Source: Stenopsyche tienmushanensis (lineage: Eukaryota > Arthropoda > Insecta > Trichoptera > Stenopsychidae). From it: a stretch of 64,000 nt of DNA. Every line of letters starts with the position of its first letter. The first letter of the stretch is position 1. Below the pieces are notes generated by a model that was not told the DNA's origin, ran no database searches, and saw nothing but the letters and a program-made list of their open reading frames with translations. Shown here piece by piece: positions 40,301 through 63,649 of this stretch. The stretch spans positions 372,001 to 436,000 of the forward strand of contig WACJ01000252.1 of NCBI GenBank assembly GCA_008973525.1, in the 5' to 3' direction. The position numbers were made by a program, and so were the translations under genes.

Positions 40301-43300
40301 TTGCAGACCGGTAGCCGCAGCAGCAGTTTCACGGTACAGCACCACTTTCGGTTTTTCGGGCTTGACCGCATTTCCGGATGTCCGCAAACACCGGAACGAG
40401 ATTAGGCATGAATTGTAAGACGAAGCAAGGAGTCGTTCGGGCGGGGTCAATGCATTTTCGGTGCAGCGCGAGATGCTGCCCATCATATTGTTTATGTAAC
40501 GTTCGAAAGTAAAAGTAATGCCTCTCGCCGACGCCACCACCACGAGCGAAACCATATCTCAGATCGACACTCGGTACGAATTTCTACCACAAATCGCACA
40601 TTCAGCTGAACCACATTGCGAACAAAGAGCATTTATACGAGCGTCCAGGAAATCATATTTCGAAACGTACTCGCCGATGGAACACTTCGCCAGCTCACGA
40701 AATCAAAGCACGTAGCAAGAATGCCGCTAATGAACGCATCTTGAACATTTTAATCGGACATCCTTTCGGCCGTGACAGTGACCGTCGGAAGGCCCCATTT
40801 TAAGCCATATTCTGCGCTAGATAGATTCGAATTTCACTCCGTCGAATATTTGGACAGTCACAGCGATCGATTCGATGCGGCAGCATTTGGAAAATACATG
40901 AATTGCATTCGTATAAATGGGTCAAAGAACTGTGCGGAGAAGAGGACGTAGCATTGTGGCGGTTACGTGGGGTGCAATTGAAACACATCACGTTAGATTT
41001 GCTCCATCAATCTGCATTGCGCACAGAATTCACCAGATCAAACGTTATCAAATTATCGTCATTCTAGCTGATGAGGACGCGTTCATTTTGGTTTAAACAG
41101 ATCGTAGGAAGCATACCTATATTGATTTGTGTAGTAGAGTTAGTAAACTTCGCGAGTAGACCAAGAGCACCCGACCTGACGTATAGATGGCTAATTTGGT
41201 ATCAAAGCCCAAGCAATATCAAAACCGAGCTAGATTCTACTCTGAGGAGTTTTGCTCCTTCGTTTACAACAGTAAAATATTGGGTGCTAGAGTTTAAATG
41301 AGCTGACCAAATGAGGTAACCACGCCAGAAATTGGAAAGAAAATCCACAAAATGGTATTTGATGACCGTCGACTGAAAGTGCTCGAGCTAGAAGACGTTG
41401 CAGGCATTTCAAGAAGTACTATACATTGCATTGACTGAAAATTTGGACATGAGAAAGCTGTGCGCAAGATAAGTGCCGCGTTTGCTCACAATGAAACAAA
41501 AACAGCGCCTCGAGGATTTTTCACAGCAATAAAGCTGAGTTTTTGGATAAAACATGGATACATAATTTCACAACTGAGACAAAATAATGGACAACGAGGA
41601 GAATCGACTCCAAAGAAGGCGAAGACAGTTCTATCTGCAGACAAGATCATGGTGTCTAGCTTATTTTCAATGCTTGAAACCTTCCTATATAAATATTTCC
41701 ATCAAAGGATTGCATTGTGTTCATAAGAAGACACCAGGAGACTGAGACTTTGAAGGACAGGAAAAGACCGGACCACCCAAAATCTACTAGGTTAAACCTA
41801 TCGTACTGGAATAAAGACGGGTGTCTTGCGTCTTATCATATACTCGCGCATCGATGGCAGTCATGCCGTAAAGGTACCCCTACACGTTTAAAGATTCTCA
41901 ATATATTTTTATAGAAACTCGCAAATGAACTGAAATCGCTATCGTCAGATAAGTTATTAAGCTCTTTCAGCAAACATAAGACAACTTTCGTTCGTGGTGT
42001 CTTGAGAGCAGGCGTTTGTTTTGATTATCAAGGTGCTCGCATCATTTTTTTCGTTAATCAATTTTGTTATTCCCCCTTGATTATTCTGGAGTGGTATCAT
42101 TAGCCGAGTATCATCACTCCTTTGCAAAATCTACTCCTTCAGAAGTAAACTGATAACCCTGACCTTTAATTTTCGCAACACATTCATCGGCAAAAATAAC
42201 TGGCAATTTCTGGAAGAATCTTTCCAATCACAATTACACTTATAAATGTGTACGCACATTATGTTATTAGCCATAAATTTCGATGGACAACGACAGACGT
42301 AACACTCGAAGAATGTGGACCGACTTTCAGACACTGCGCAAGAATTCAGAATCAGCAGACAAACATGTCGAATATTTCTGCACATTCTTTGCGTTCATTT
42401 CGACAGCTTCTTTCCAGATAAAATCTGTCAAGCAACACCACAGGCCGACGATGAATATCAATTGAAAAAAAAACCACATTATTAAATTACTATCTTATCG
42501 ACGTTTCGCGATATTTTGTATATGATAACTTCATAAACGATAAATTTACGACGGCTTCTATGAAACTGCGAGATGAATTAAAAAATCTACATGTGATCTG
42601 CTGTCGTCATGTTGGGCGAAAAATGCCTGTTTTTATGTAAAATTATAAATAACGCCATTCAAAATGCAAATATAATTATTTTTATTTGCATTTCATCCAT
42701 ATCCAATTCGGTCGCAAGTTGGTAGACGATACATTCGGAGAATATATAGAAATTACTACAAGTTTCCGGGTCAACGTTTCGACAGAGGCCTCGATATACG
42801 TTGAAAACGTATTTGCAAGTCCCCAAATGCGAAAGATGATACGGCAGAAAATCCCGTGATTCATCATCACATTTCATGAAAATCGTTCAAATGTGTATAC
42901 AACAATTGACGAACATGAGAGTGGATTGAATCCGATGCTAGATTAACAACTGTGCAAATATAAAGATTTAATTCGTCATCGTCGGAAAGTAAAATGAAAG
43001 CAGCGACGGATTGGACAGTAAAAAAAACTGAATTCAAAATATATACAAACTAAGCTTATAAAGTGCTGCACGATATATACCGTTCGTACAGTTTGTGTCC
43101 TAAAACTGGAGGGAACGGCTACAAAGTTTCCGTGTTCAACCGGTCCGAATTTCAGACCATTGACACATCGAAAGAGCGCGTCACGATCGGACGCCATGTC
43201 ATCAGCATACATAGCAGACAATTCAAAAAATGCTGTACATCGCATATTGACTGTAAATTTGAACATGAGAAAGCTGTGCGCGGGATGAGTACCGCGTTTG

Positions 43301-46300
43301 CTCACAATGGAACAATAACAGTATCGTGACGATGTTTCAATCGAGTGTTTGGCGATGTTTCACAGCAATAAGGCCGAATTTTTGCATCAATTCAGGATGA
43401 AACATGGATCACTTTCAAATCTGAGACAAAAGAACATGGGGGACCCTCCTCTGACCCGAGCTGATTATTAGTCCCGCTATTCGGGATCAACAAACGTGCT
43501 TAGCAAGATGCAAAACCACAATATCAATGTCCGTAAAGACTTCGAGCTAGCTAAAATATCAGTATAAATTAGTAAGATAGATAAATATACAGTTTTTATG
43601 AGTGGGGTGGGGGGGGGGGGGTCTAGACTCGTCCGCAATTTCAATTGACGCGAATCACCTATGTATGTAAGCCTCTGAGGGAACTTCCGTGATCCTACAG
43701 ATCATAGAAAATTTCGCAAAAATCCCTAAAAGAGGACGGAGTGGTCACAAGATTTGTATGTCCAATCGGTCCGTTTTTCGGATTGTGCATTATGAATTAA
43801 TGAAACCGTCCCCTCATAAAGCAAACTTGACACTAAATAAAATACTGGAATTAAACTGGGACGTATAACCACATCCTCTTTATTCACCAGACCTTGCCCC
43901 ACTACAGTCTGAAATAGAAACGATTTAAAAATGCAGCTGAAATGCATTTAAAATCATTTTATGCTTCTAGTTTTTACAAAATGACTGCTAAAGCGATGAG
44001 AAGATGTATTAAATAAATGGAGAGAAATGCGCAAATACTTTCGGATCTCCCTAATATTAACCATTCGAGTAGTGAGCTAATTCTATATCATCATAAGCTT
44101 AGATGCTATATTTGCATGTCCGCCACTTATCATCCGTACAAATCTATTTATTTGTCAGGAACGTCGCAGCGTGTATGAATCTTGTATTTAAATAAAAGAA
44201 CAATGTCGATAGCACACAATATTCGCTAATTTCATCAAGGAAACATAAACAAAACACTTGAAATCGATTATTAGTCGATAAATTTGGGTTAACAAGATAT
44301 TATCTCCGTCTCTGTCTCACATGTACAATCTCCGACTTTAATATAAATTCATCATACATCTCAGATTAAATCTCAATTAATCATCAATTATCGGTTAGAT
44401 AGTATTGTTTGTCATTTTAAAAAAATGTATTTTTACAAACAATGCTTAGAAACATTTGGCCAATTTACAATTGCCAAATTTTTATTAGTTCTTACAGCAA
44501 CGCTACTGTTGTATTCAATACTATATTGCTATATTACGGCAATAGCGATCAACGACTTTTTCTTATCGTGTTTATCTGAGCAGACTTGCAAATGCGAGTG
44601 AAATTTGGTTCTTCGACAGATTATTTTTATTGCGGTATAAAAATATAAATGTACATGGCGATAAACAAAATAATATACAAACAGGAAAGGCCAATATTGC
44701 ATGATAAAGTATACATTATTACATATTTCGTGGTTTCTGTTATATCAAAAAATGTTTTTTATTGCTCAAAAACAATATTACAAGATTGAAGTGTTTGAAA
44801 GAACTAGAAAACCCTTAAATTTTGATGATGACCTATTTTTGAGAGCCACAGTGGAAAGAGATCTTCGATTGCAGAGGATGCATTCACCGTGGTCAACAGC
44901 TCGAGAGCATTTAAAACGTATCGGGAAGAGGGATGAAAAATAGATTGTTTATGATAACATAAATCAATGGCTTTCACCGAGACAAAAACAATTTAAGACT
45001 CCGAAACCCGGATTGACGACCCGCAATATGCTTTTGTGCGATTGGTGGGATATTCAAGGATTTATTTATTATGAATTTGTGAAACCTGTTGAAACAATAA
45101 CTGCAGATTTGTACTGTCAGCAATTGGAAAGGGCGAACAAAAAATTGAGACTCAAACGGCAAAGACTTTTCAATACACCTATTATTACATATGTAGTCGA
45201 TTTTAAAAGATGATTACCTAATTTTCATGTGATCAGCGCACAGCATCCATTTAAATTAACTCTATTCAGGGCCATAACAAGGGCGTGGCAAAGCAGGCGC
45301 CCGCCACGGGCGCAAAACACAGAATAGCGACCCGGTCGAGAGTTGCACATGGTTCTTATTTTACTAGACCATTCTACTTTACGTGAATCAACACTGATTA
45401 ATCCCTCTTTTCTTTGTTATGCTTAAACACAAAGACAACAATACTTTCGACCGATTGTAAAATTTAAACAACCCACCCGATCAGTCTTCTTCGGACAATT
45501 TAATTTTGTAATGAGAGTTCGTAATTTTTCTATAGGTATGGCGTTCGATCGCGAGGCGCGCATTTGTCATATCAGCGGTCCGAAAAGCGGACCGTTTGTA
45601 CACACATACTTTGTGTGATGATCTGTACGATAATGGAAACTCCCTCAGAGGCTAACTAATATAATAAACAGCTCTGGTTAGTGGTGGGTCCCCATTTTCC
45701 TTTGTCTCAGATGTAAAATCACGGACAAATGCTTTATCCTGAATTGATGCAAAAACTCGGCCTTGTTGCTGTGAACCATCGCCAAAAACTCGATTGAAAC
45801 ATCGTTAGCGTTTTTGTTACATTGTGAGCAAACGCGGCACCCATCTTGCGCACAGCTTTCTCATGTTCAAATTTACAGTCAATATGCGATGTGCAGCATT
45901 TGTTGAGAGGCCTACCATATCTACTAGCTCGCGCACTTACTATAATATAAAAAACGTTCTTATAATGCTCAAAAACAGTTTCCTGGTGTGTCACCAAAAG
46001 GATATAGTTTGCTTTAGATTAACTTAATAAAAACAATAACTTTAAGAATCAATCAAATTATTAGACTTGAACAATATTACACAATTGTTAATTATACCTG
46101 CTTATCCTTTTGTTGATATGCGTTTATAAAAGCCTTATTATGTCCTAGCATTTTGTGAACAGTCCCCCATGACAATATTTTAAATTAAGCGCCATAAGTC
46201 AGTGAGTATAAGTAGAATATTATTTTAAAAAAACTTAATTTTGCTACTTAAACCGTGTATTTTTCATTCAAATACATAGTACCCCGACATAAACGACAAT

Positions 46301-47993
46301 CCTCTGTATTCATATTTTCCCCAGAAAATGCTCAATATTTCCCAGAGCAATATTTTTGGTTCATCTGTGATTTTCCTACGCCGTCAATAGGTCATACGTT
46401 ACCTTCAATATCGAGCGCAAGAGGAGCGGAACGTTTGACAGAGCTGATATGGACGTGACCTTTTCCTCGAACGTCACCGAATACTATTTATATAATACAA
46501 ATGTTATTATAGACTTAATTAAATAGGGATTTACAAAATAATATCATTTTGATCGAGTGTCATTGAGCTAGCTCAAAAATGCAATGACTTTCATGACGAC
46601 GCTGCTTCAATGTTAAGACGATGATTCATTACATCATCATTAAATCACGGTTTGTTTTTAGCATATTTAATATGGGATGACTTTCCGCATATATTATTAA
46701 CACCGTGGCGTCGTGTAATTGAACGGTATTCTCAACAATACGCAGTTTAAAATCTATTCTTTGAATAGTTTTGTCATGTTTCATAGAGCAAATTAAATAC
46801 TATTGGCTTTGTCTGCAAAACTGCTGTGCAAATTTATCAGATGAGTCTCATAAATGTCATATTACTATGAATAAATTATCTTATCTTATCAACGCGCTTA
46901 TTTCTTATTCAAATAACTATTTTCAGCGTATAAAACTTACCCATGGACTGCTAAATTGTTTGTTAAATTACTTGCAAAACGTATGCATGAGCGTATATTT
47001 ATTGTTAAAGGAGCTCGCTATCGATTATTGAATACAGACGGAGCATGAATCTTGCCATAAAAACATAATTGTAAAATAATAGTTGTAAATTCTATAAAAT
47101 ATTATGGAAATCATTTAAATGATCCTTCAATTTATTACCAATTTAAATGGAATGCCTAAAAAATTCAACATATAATATCATAAACATACAATACTAAACA
47201 TGATGATTGTCATTATCATATTTTACATACAATGGAAACACTTTAAATCAATCAAAATTCGCTATTAATCGACATTTTATTCCGTAATCATAATAGCAGC
47301 TCAATTAAACAATTATGAATGATCTGCCGAAGAAGAGTGAGAGCATTGTTTGTTTTCATTGTGTAACATAATTTGTTATAATTATAATGATCGACATACT
47401 TTGCATGGCTGCAAATAAAGCGAACGGCGTTACATTGGAATCTAAATCTATAAACAAATCCAAATTTGATCCAAAACTCTTCCAACATAATTTTGACATT
47501 TCATCTGATATACTCATGTGCATGCAAATGTCAACTTAATTTTGACACAATAAATCAACGCGATAATCACAGGGAGATCGTTCAGACACTCCGGGAATCA
47601 TAAAAAATGCATAAAAACATCGATTAAACGCTAAAAAGAGCGTCCTTAACGAAATTTTGGTACATGTTTACGGGATTCTGCTAACATGCCGCGACGGGAT
47701 TCCGTTCGCATGGATCATACGAAATGACGTCTGCGCCTCGGACGCAAAAACTCGTTTATCCGGGGGTGTTTTATTGAATTTGAGTTAATGCGATTTGAGA
47801 GCCGCATAAGGTCGGGATGCGGGAGGAAGGCGTTCGAGGGATACACGAGAGATGGGGCGTGCACAGTGGGGGTGCGGAGCGGAGCGGAGGCGGATCGCGC
47901 GCTGGAGCGACGGAGGCGCCTTACCTTGTCCAAGCATTTGAGCTCCTCCGTGGGGTACACGGTCTTGTGACAGCGCGCGCACGTCTTACTCAT
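16372..47993 (-). CDS. Lasp: LIM and SH3 domain protein Lasp
   Basis: Eight minus-strand exons: 47925-47993, 23861-23955, 23453-23585, 20772-20907, 19540-20169, 18786-19024, 18658-18705, 16372-16503. They join in frame to 493 aa. LIM domain residues 5-56 have Zn ligands C5, C8, H26, C29 and C32, C35, C53, H56. Two nebulin repeats follow (about 60-144; [18 protein letters not shown] and [17 protein letters not shown]). A long Q/S/Y-rich linker (145-434) contains a QQQH-repeat tract. The C-terminal SH3 (435-493) shows [19 protein letters not shown] and GMLPANYVE. Lasp binds actin filaments and tunes thin-filament length, adhesion and mRNA anchoring in flies. Intron 1 spans 24 kb. The start is set by Kozak-like GCCACC before MSKTCARC, matching the family N-terminus. 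The splice donor after exon 6 (GTTTGT) is weak but required by the frame. Confidence 0.95.
16504..18657. mobile_element. Lasp intron 7: R1-type LINE remnant, LINE tail and mariner
   Basis: 16840-17480 (plus) is a decayed R1-clade [19 protein letters not shown] and the C-terminal [20 protein letters not shown], the latter equivalent to the R1 YRTVS...AGIPPLDL block. 17560-17850 is a LINE tail of family T. 17960-18500 (minus) is an irritans mariner with [38 protein letters not shown] and a [15 protein letters not shown] stretch. 16550-16790 looks like another antisense transposase piece that could not be classified. Confidence 0.7.
18786..19024 (-). repeat. Polyglutamine/histidine tract in Lasp exon 6
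   Basis: About 18829-18926 is an imperfect CAG/CAA/CAT trinucleotide run coding a QQQH-type repeat in the Lasp linker. It is a likely length-polymorphic, unstructured segment. Confidence 0.85.
19025..20771. other. Lasp introns 4 and 5 (excluding exon 5)
   Basis: 19025-19539 and 20170-20771 are AT-rich introns with a short TA microsatellite near 20273-20290. No transposon or nested gene seen. Confidence 0.6.
20908..23452. mobile_element. Lasp intron 3: R1 tail and deleted mariner
   Basis: 21150-21690 (plus) encodes an R1-clade C-terminus ([23 protein letters not shown]), directly after a 120-bp repeat (21050-21170) that recurs inverted at about 58400-58515. 22620-23110 (minus) is an internally deleted mariner-type element. 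It keeps an [13 protein letters not shown] tail and an N-terminal part shared with 27948-28912. 21700-22560 holds short frames (e.g. cysteine-rich 22293-22505) that I do not recognise. Confidence 0.6.
25610..26000 (-). mobile_element. Repeat H, copy A (hAT-like MITE core)
   Basis: Inverted relative to copies at 28228-28701 and 34610-34940. It shares a core containing CCTTTCCCTACCGGTGATGT and the outer block with AGACATTCCCGCCGAAATCT. Termini are not clear here. Confidence 0.65.
26400..27600. other. CpG-rich island with open frames in Lasp intron 1
   Basis: Composition is clearly richer in G, C and CpG than its surroundings. Both strands keep open frames of 60-126 codons (26746-27006 and 27207-27392 plus; 26877-27257 and 27375-27578 minus). 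None resembles a family I know. It could be a regulatory island or decayed foreign DNA. Confidence 0.45.
27948..28912 (+). mobile_element. mariner-type element interrupted by a hAT insertion
   Basis: Terminal inverted repeats around ATAAAGTAAGTGTACT (27958-27973 and inverted near 28892-28907). The interior keeps a degenerate transposase: an N-terminal part at 28020-28220 and, after the hAT insertion, an [15 protein letters not shown] C-terminus. The relative at 22620-23110 lacks the hAT insert. Confidence 0.72.
28228..28701. mobile_element. Non-autonomous hAT element (repeat H, copy B) with 8-bp TSD
   Basis: Termini TAGGGAATCCAGTCCCG and inverted CGGGATTGGATTCCCCTA. Flanked on both sides by the 8-bp duplication GTCGTCAC (28220-28227, 28702-28709), the hallmark of hAT transposition. 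The interior matches repeats at 25610-26000 and 34610-34940. Confidence 0.85.
28920..29350 (+). mobile_element. mariner transposase N-terminal fragment
   Basis: Frame 29078-29350 reads [20 protein letters not shown], then [20 protein letters not shown] and [11 protein letters not shown]. This is the helix-turn-helix DNA-binding part of a mariner-type transposase. The catalytic half is absent. Confidence 0.75.
30239..30754 (+). CDS. Unidentified 171-codon ORF with AT-hook-like motif
   Basis: Open from an ATG at 30239 in a GC-richer island (29.8-30.8 kb). The product is strongly basic in its first half, carries an AT-hook-like RRGRPPKK core near the middle and ends in a Ser/Glu-rich tail. No intron signals, neighbours or homology recognised. 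It sits in Lasp intron 1 among transposons, so it may be a decayed element ORF or chance; minus-strand frames overlap it. Confidence 0.2.
   Translation: MESEDSRSGTCRNRSTDIFKWKWKSRPARKRRLLAKMKSAATERRRSRESSLRHWIFLKCRSTNSMTIEFKQAERENDRWRRGRPPKKILPDVERSAVTFELQQAQNKEDALGILLIESNMSTHDTIWGGVCRPFIQMYTEKDSLQSKESTSSDSEPAKKSLQIHSNSMRD
31208..31350 (+). repeat. tRNA-like sequence, possible SINE head
   Basis: Contains a box-A-like TGGTGTAATGG and, about 50 nt later, a box-B-like TAGTTCGGTCC, spaced as in tRNA-derived SINE promoters. It does not fold into an obvious complete tRNA, and no second copy is present in the window. Confidence 0.35.
32390..33240 (+). mobile_element. Degenerate mariner copy
   Basis: Fragments in order on the plus strand: [11 protein letters not shown] and [10 protein letters not shown] (DNA-binding linker), [19 protein letters not shown], and [20 protein letters not shown] followed by [10 protein letters not shown] (C-terminus). 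Frames are broken several times. Confidence 0.75.
33550..34040. other. GC-richer ORF island, unidentified
   Basis: Open frame of 126 codons on plus (33657-34037), with 62-67-codon frames on minus. Content is not transposase- or RT-like. Unidentified. Confidence 0.3.
34285..34600 (+). mobile_element. cecropia/mauritiana-type mariner fragment
   Basis: Starts with ACTCAATAAGT-like terminal sequence shared with the end at about 10879. Continues with [16 protein letters not shown] and IKLCSMWV, the mariner HTH region. Same family as the remnant in 10879-11345. Confidence 0.65.
34610..34940 (+). mobile_element. Repeat H, copy C (hAT-like MITE core)
   Basis: Collinear with 28310-28540 and with inverted 25640-26000, including the CACCGGTAGGGAAAGGTTAA block and CCAATTAGTAGTTACGCCAC. 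Confidence 0.7.
35420..36380. other. ORF-rich island, unidentified
   Basis: Successive plus-strand frames 35426-35614, 35618-36001 and 36151-36444. The second begins with a Cys-rich [14 protein letters not shown] stretch. No family recognised; possibly decayed coding DNA of foreign or element origin. Confidence 0.3.
36926..39004. mobile_element. hAT element with 15-bp perfect TIRs, carrying an R1 insertion
   Basis: TIRs CAGGGGTCGGCAACC (36926-36940) and its exact complement (38990-39004). 8-bp target-site duplication CCCCAGAG at 36918-36925 and 39005-39012. Without the inserted LINE the element is about 450 bp and non-coding, so it is a non-autonomous hAT MITE. Confidence 0.93.
37160..38783 (-). 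mobile_element. 5'-truncated R1-clade LINE (R1-B)
   Basis: Minus-strand frames 37913-38749 and 37333-37845 encode an R1-type reverse transcriptase ([23 protein letters not shown] box) and the C-terminal domain ([24 protein letters not shown]-x2-C). Flanked by a 13-bp duplication TAAGTGATTATCT (37147-37159, 38784-38796), with an A-rich tail at the 37160 end. That is the signature of target-primed reverse transcription. The catalytic FADD reads FADN and the frame is broken between 37845 and 37913, so the copy is dead. Confidence 0.93.
39400..39620 (-). mobile_element. LINE 3'-tail fragment (family T)
   Basis: Minus-strand DADHVLWTW and [13 protein letters not shown] match the tails at 60686-60970 and 57877-58140. 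Confidence 0.6.
39790..41060. other. GC-richer island with broken coding-like frames
   Basis: About 1.2 kb that reads like decayed intronless coding DNA in several frames (e.g. plus 40187-40405, 40518-40715; minus 39808-40080, 40262-40555). It does not resemble the RT or transposase families found elsewhere in the intron. Strand and identity unresolved. Confidence 0.35.
41071..41715 (+). mobile_element. irritans-type mariner, longest copy
   Basis: Ordered landmarks: [20 protein letters not shown] and YWVLEFK (N-terminal HTH), [12 protein letters not shown] linker, [12 protein letters not shown] plus VPRLLTM, and [12 protein letters not shown] near the catalytic core. The C-terminal third is missing and stops interrupt it. 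Confidence 0.8.
41900..42980. other. ORF island with Cys-rich minus frames, unidentified
   Basis: Minus frame 42131-42385 has a FFECYVCRC...CVHIYKCNC cysteine pattern. Minus frame 42659-42877 has spaced cysteines. No family recognised. Content differs from neighbouring mariner and LINE debris. Confidence 0.3.
43060..43800 (-). mobile_element. Composite LINE tail - mariner - LINE tail, inverted copy
   Basis: Reading on the minus strand: LINE tail (43800 to about 43600), spacer with a G13-14 run at 43607-43620, mariner (43480-43200, which is plus-strand in sense), then LINE tail again (43190-43060). Mariner text includes [18 protein letters not shown] across a frame and [16 protein letters not shown]. 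Confidence 0.7.
44090..44330 (+). repeat. Second copy of the 10454-10700 repeat arm
   Basis: Shares CTTAGATGCTATATTTGCATG-like start, CCGCCACTTATCATCCGTAC and the TAAATTTGGGTTAAC segment with 10454-10700. No inverted partner nearby. Confidence 0.75.
44425..44601 (+). CDS. Small ORF with one predicted membrane segment
   Basis: 58-codon frame from ATG to TGA with a 25-residue hydrophobic stretch ([20 protein letters not shown] and following) and a Cys-containing tail. No homology recognised. It lies in a transposon-rich intron and may be chance. Confidence 0.12.
   Translation: MYFYKQCLETFGQFTIAKFLLVLTATLLLYSILYCYITAIAINDFFLSCLSEQTCKCE
44690..45215 (+). mobile_element. mariner transposase fragment (central part)
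   Basis: Frame 45013-45213 reads [20 protein letters not shown], then [20 protein letters not shown], the central catalytic part of mariner transposases. The preceding frame includes [16 protein letters not shown]. One stop separates them. Confidence 0.8.
45270..45945. mobile_element. LINE tail plus irritans mariner (composite copy)
   Basis: LINE tail with TCAGCGGTCCGAAAAGCGG at about 45570-45595, followed by a minus-strand mariner at 45690-45945 ([28 protein letters not shown] in shifted frame). The left part (45270-45480) repeats the 9560-9700 and 12396-12430 flanks. Confidence 0.65.
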
Positions 47994-48112
47994 GGTGGCG
48001 GCGGCGACGGCGACGACTATCACACGGATCCACAACCACTCGACTCTGACAAACCACTGAGTTGCCAGCATCGACGCAAATCACAGCTAAACGTCACGAA
48101 AAGCGGCCATGA

Positions 48113-48120
48113 TTTTTATA
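48113..48120 (-). promoter_or_regulatory. Candidate TATA box of Lasp
   Basis: TATAAAAA on the minus strand 120 nt upstream of the Lasp start codon, predicting transcription from about 48085. An in-frame ATG at 48071 would then lie in the leader. Confidence 0.5.
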
Positions 48121-48987
48121 TCCGTCGATAATAAATCATTTTGCGCAAAATTTATAATGATTTACATTCAAATCAACCTTTTAAAAATTACACAACAATA
48201 ATTAAATCAAATCAATAAATATTTTAATTAAAATAACAATTTAATTTTAATATTATATATATTTTCAATAAAATCAGAATTGCGCATCATTAAATTAAAT
48301 TATATATTTTTAAAAATTTATTTAAATTATTATTCGTTCATAAAACGCGCCAAATCGCGATAAAAAAGTTAGATAATTTTTCGACGCGATTCTTTATTCG
48401 GCCGTCAGGTTGGTATTGATTTGTATGTAGCCACACTGCTTGTCAAGTGACTGGCGGAGACGGGCCTTTGAGCGTCTACCATGTCGCATTAATTGATATA
48501 TGTATCCGATTTCACCGCATGATTCTAGTTTTCGGGTGAGCAGAGATCGTCTAAGCGACGTTTTCATTAGAATATGCGCACTTCGCACGATTTTGACGCG
48601 TCGAATGCGAGATTTTTCATAAATTGATTTGACACATTCGTCATGCATTGTATCCGATACTAATCGATCAGATATAAAAGCGTTTTTATTGATGTGATTC
48701 ATTTCGCAATAAAGCTTGTGTTTTATCTGCACCATCAAAATATTAGTATTGACTCGCCATGCGATATATTATGAATTTAGGGCGGTTTTAGATCAATAAT
48801 AAACATATAATAGCCGAATAATATGTTGATTTTCATACATTTAATTTTGAAATAAATTTATCTTCTCAATAAATTTTAAAATTTCATTATTTCATCTTAA
48901 AAATTGTATTTTTTAATTTATTATTATATAAATATTTTTAATTATAATATTTAAAAAAAACATAATAATTATTTATCCACAGTAAAA
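48121..48987. promoter_or_regulatory. Divergent Lasp / Rbcn-3B promoter region
   Basis: The two start codons are 995 bp apart, facing away from each other. Apart from the 48394-48735 ORF the spacer is extremely AT-rich. No further motifs can be assigned with confidence. Confidence 0.55.
48394..48735 (-). CDS. Unidentified 113-codon ORF between Lasp and Rbcn-3B
   Basis: Minus-strand ATG at 48735 to TAA at 48394, uninterrupted in a very AT-rich spacer. The product is basic with evenly used residues (RRVKIVRSAHILMKTSLRRS, YQLMRHGRRSKARLRQSLDK). The middle faintly recalls the LRRSVLI stretch of SERTA domains, but the rest of that domain is not evident. A five-codon upstream ORF precedes it. It lies in the divergent promoter region and could be a small single-exon gene. 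Moderate support from length and composition only. Confidence 0.45.
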   Translation of the reverse strand: MVQIKHKLYCEMNHINKNAFISDRLVSDTMHDECVKSIYEKSRIRRVKIVRSAHILMKTSLRRSLLTRKLESCGEIGYIYQLMRHGRRSKARLRQSLDKQCGYIQINTNLTAE

Positions 48988-63562
<14,575 letters not shown>

Positions 63563-63625
63563 GTAAGTCTATATTTTTGCTCTTTGATGACTAAAATGAT
63601 CGGTTTTTATTATAATTTCAACAAA

Positions 63626-63631
63626 TTTATT
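63626..63631 (-). terminator. Poly(A) signal of the minus-strand gene at 63650
   Basis: AATAAA on the minus strand about 20 nt after the stop codon. A second AATAAA lies at about 63604-63609. Confidence 0.5.
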
Positions 63632-63649
63632 TATAACAAATACATTATA

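Larger units (their letters stand above)
23956..47924 (-). other. Lasp intron 1 (24 kb, transposon-rich)
   Basis: A single intron between the two halves of the LIM domain. Its ends are sound (GTAAGG donor after CTGGACAAG; TTTCAG acceptor). It contains no other intact host gene that I can recognise. It is filled with R1, hAT and mariner insertions, plus islands of higher GC with broken ORFs (listed separately). 23956-25600 and 46000-47900 show no identified element, only AT-rich sequence and short frames such as 25241-25564. Confidence 0.85.

Noticed and set aside
43607..43620. Poly-G run as G-quadruplex or regulatory element
   Set aside because: A single run of 13-14 G inside a mobile-element spacer; could be an assembly artefact and has no partner runs.
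47715..47924. Continuation of the Lasp exon 1 frame past the LIM start
   Set aside because: The frame runs into intron 1 after a good GTAAGG donor; LIM residues resume at 23955 in phase 0.
47788..48131. Plus-strand Gly/Arg-rich frames
   Set aside because: Antisense of GC-rich Lasp exon 1 and leader; low complexity, no domain.
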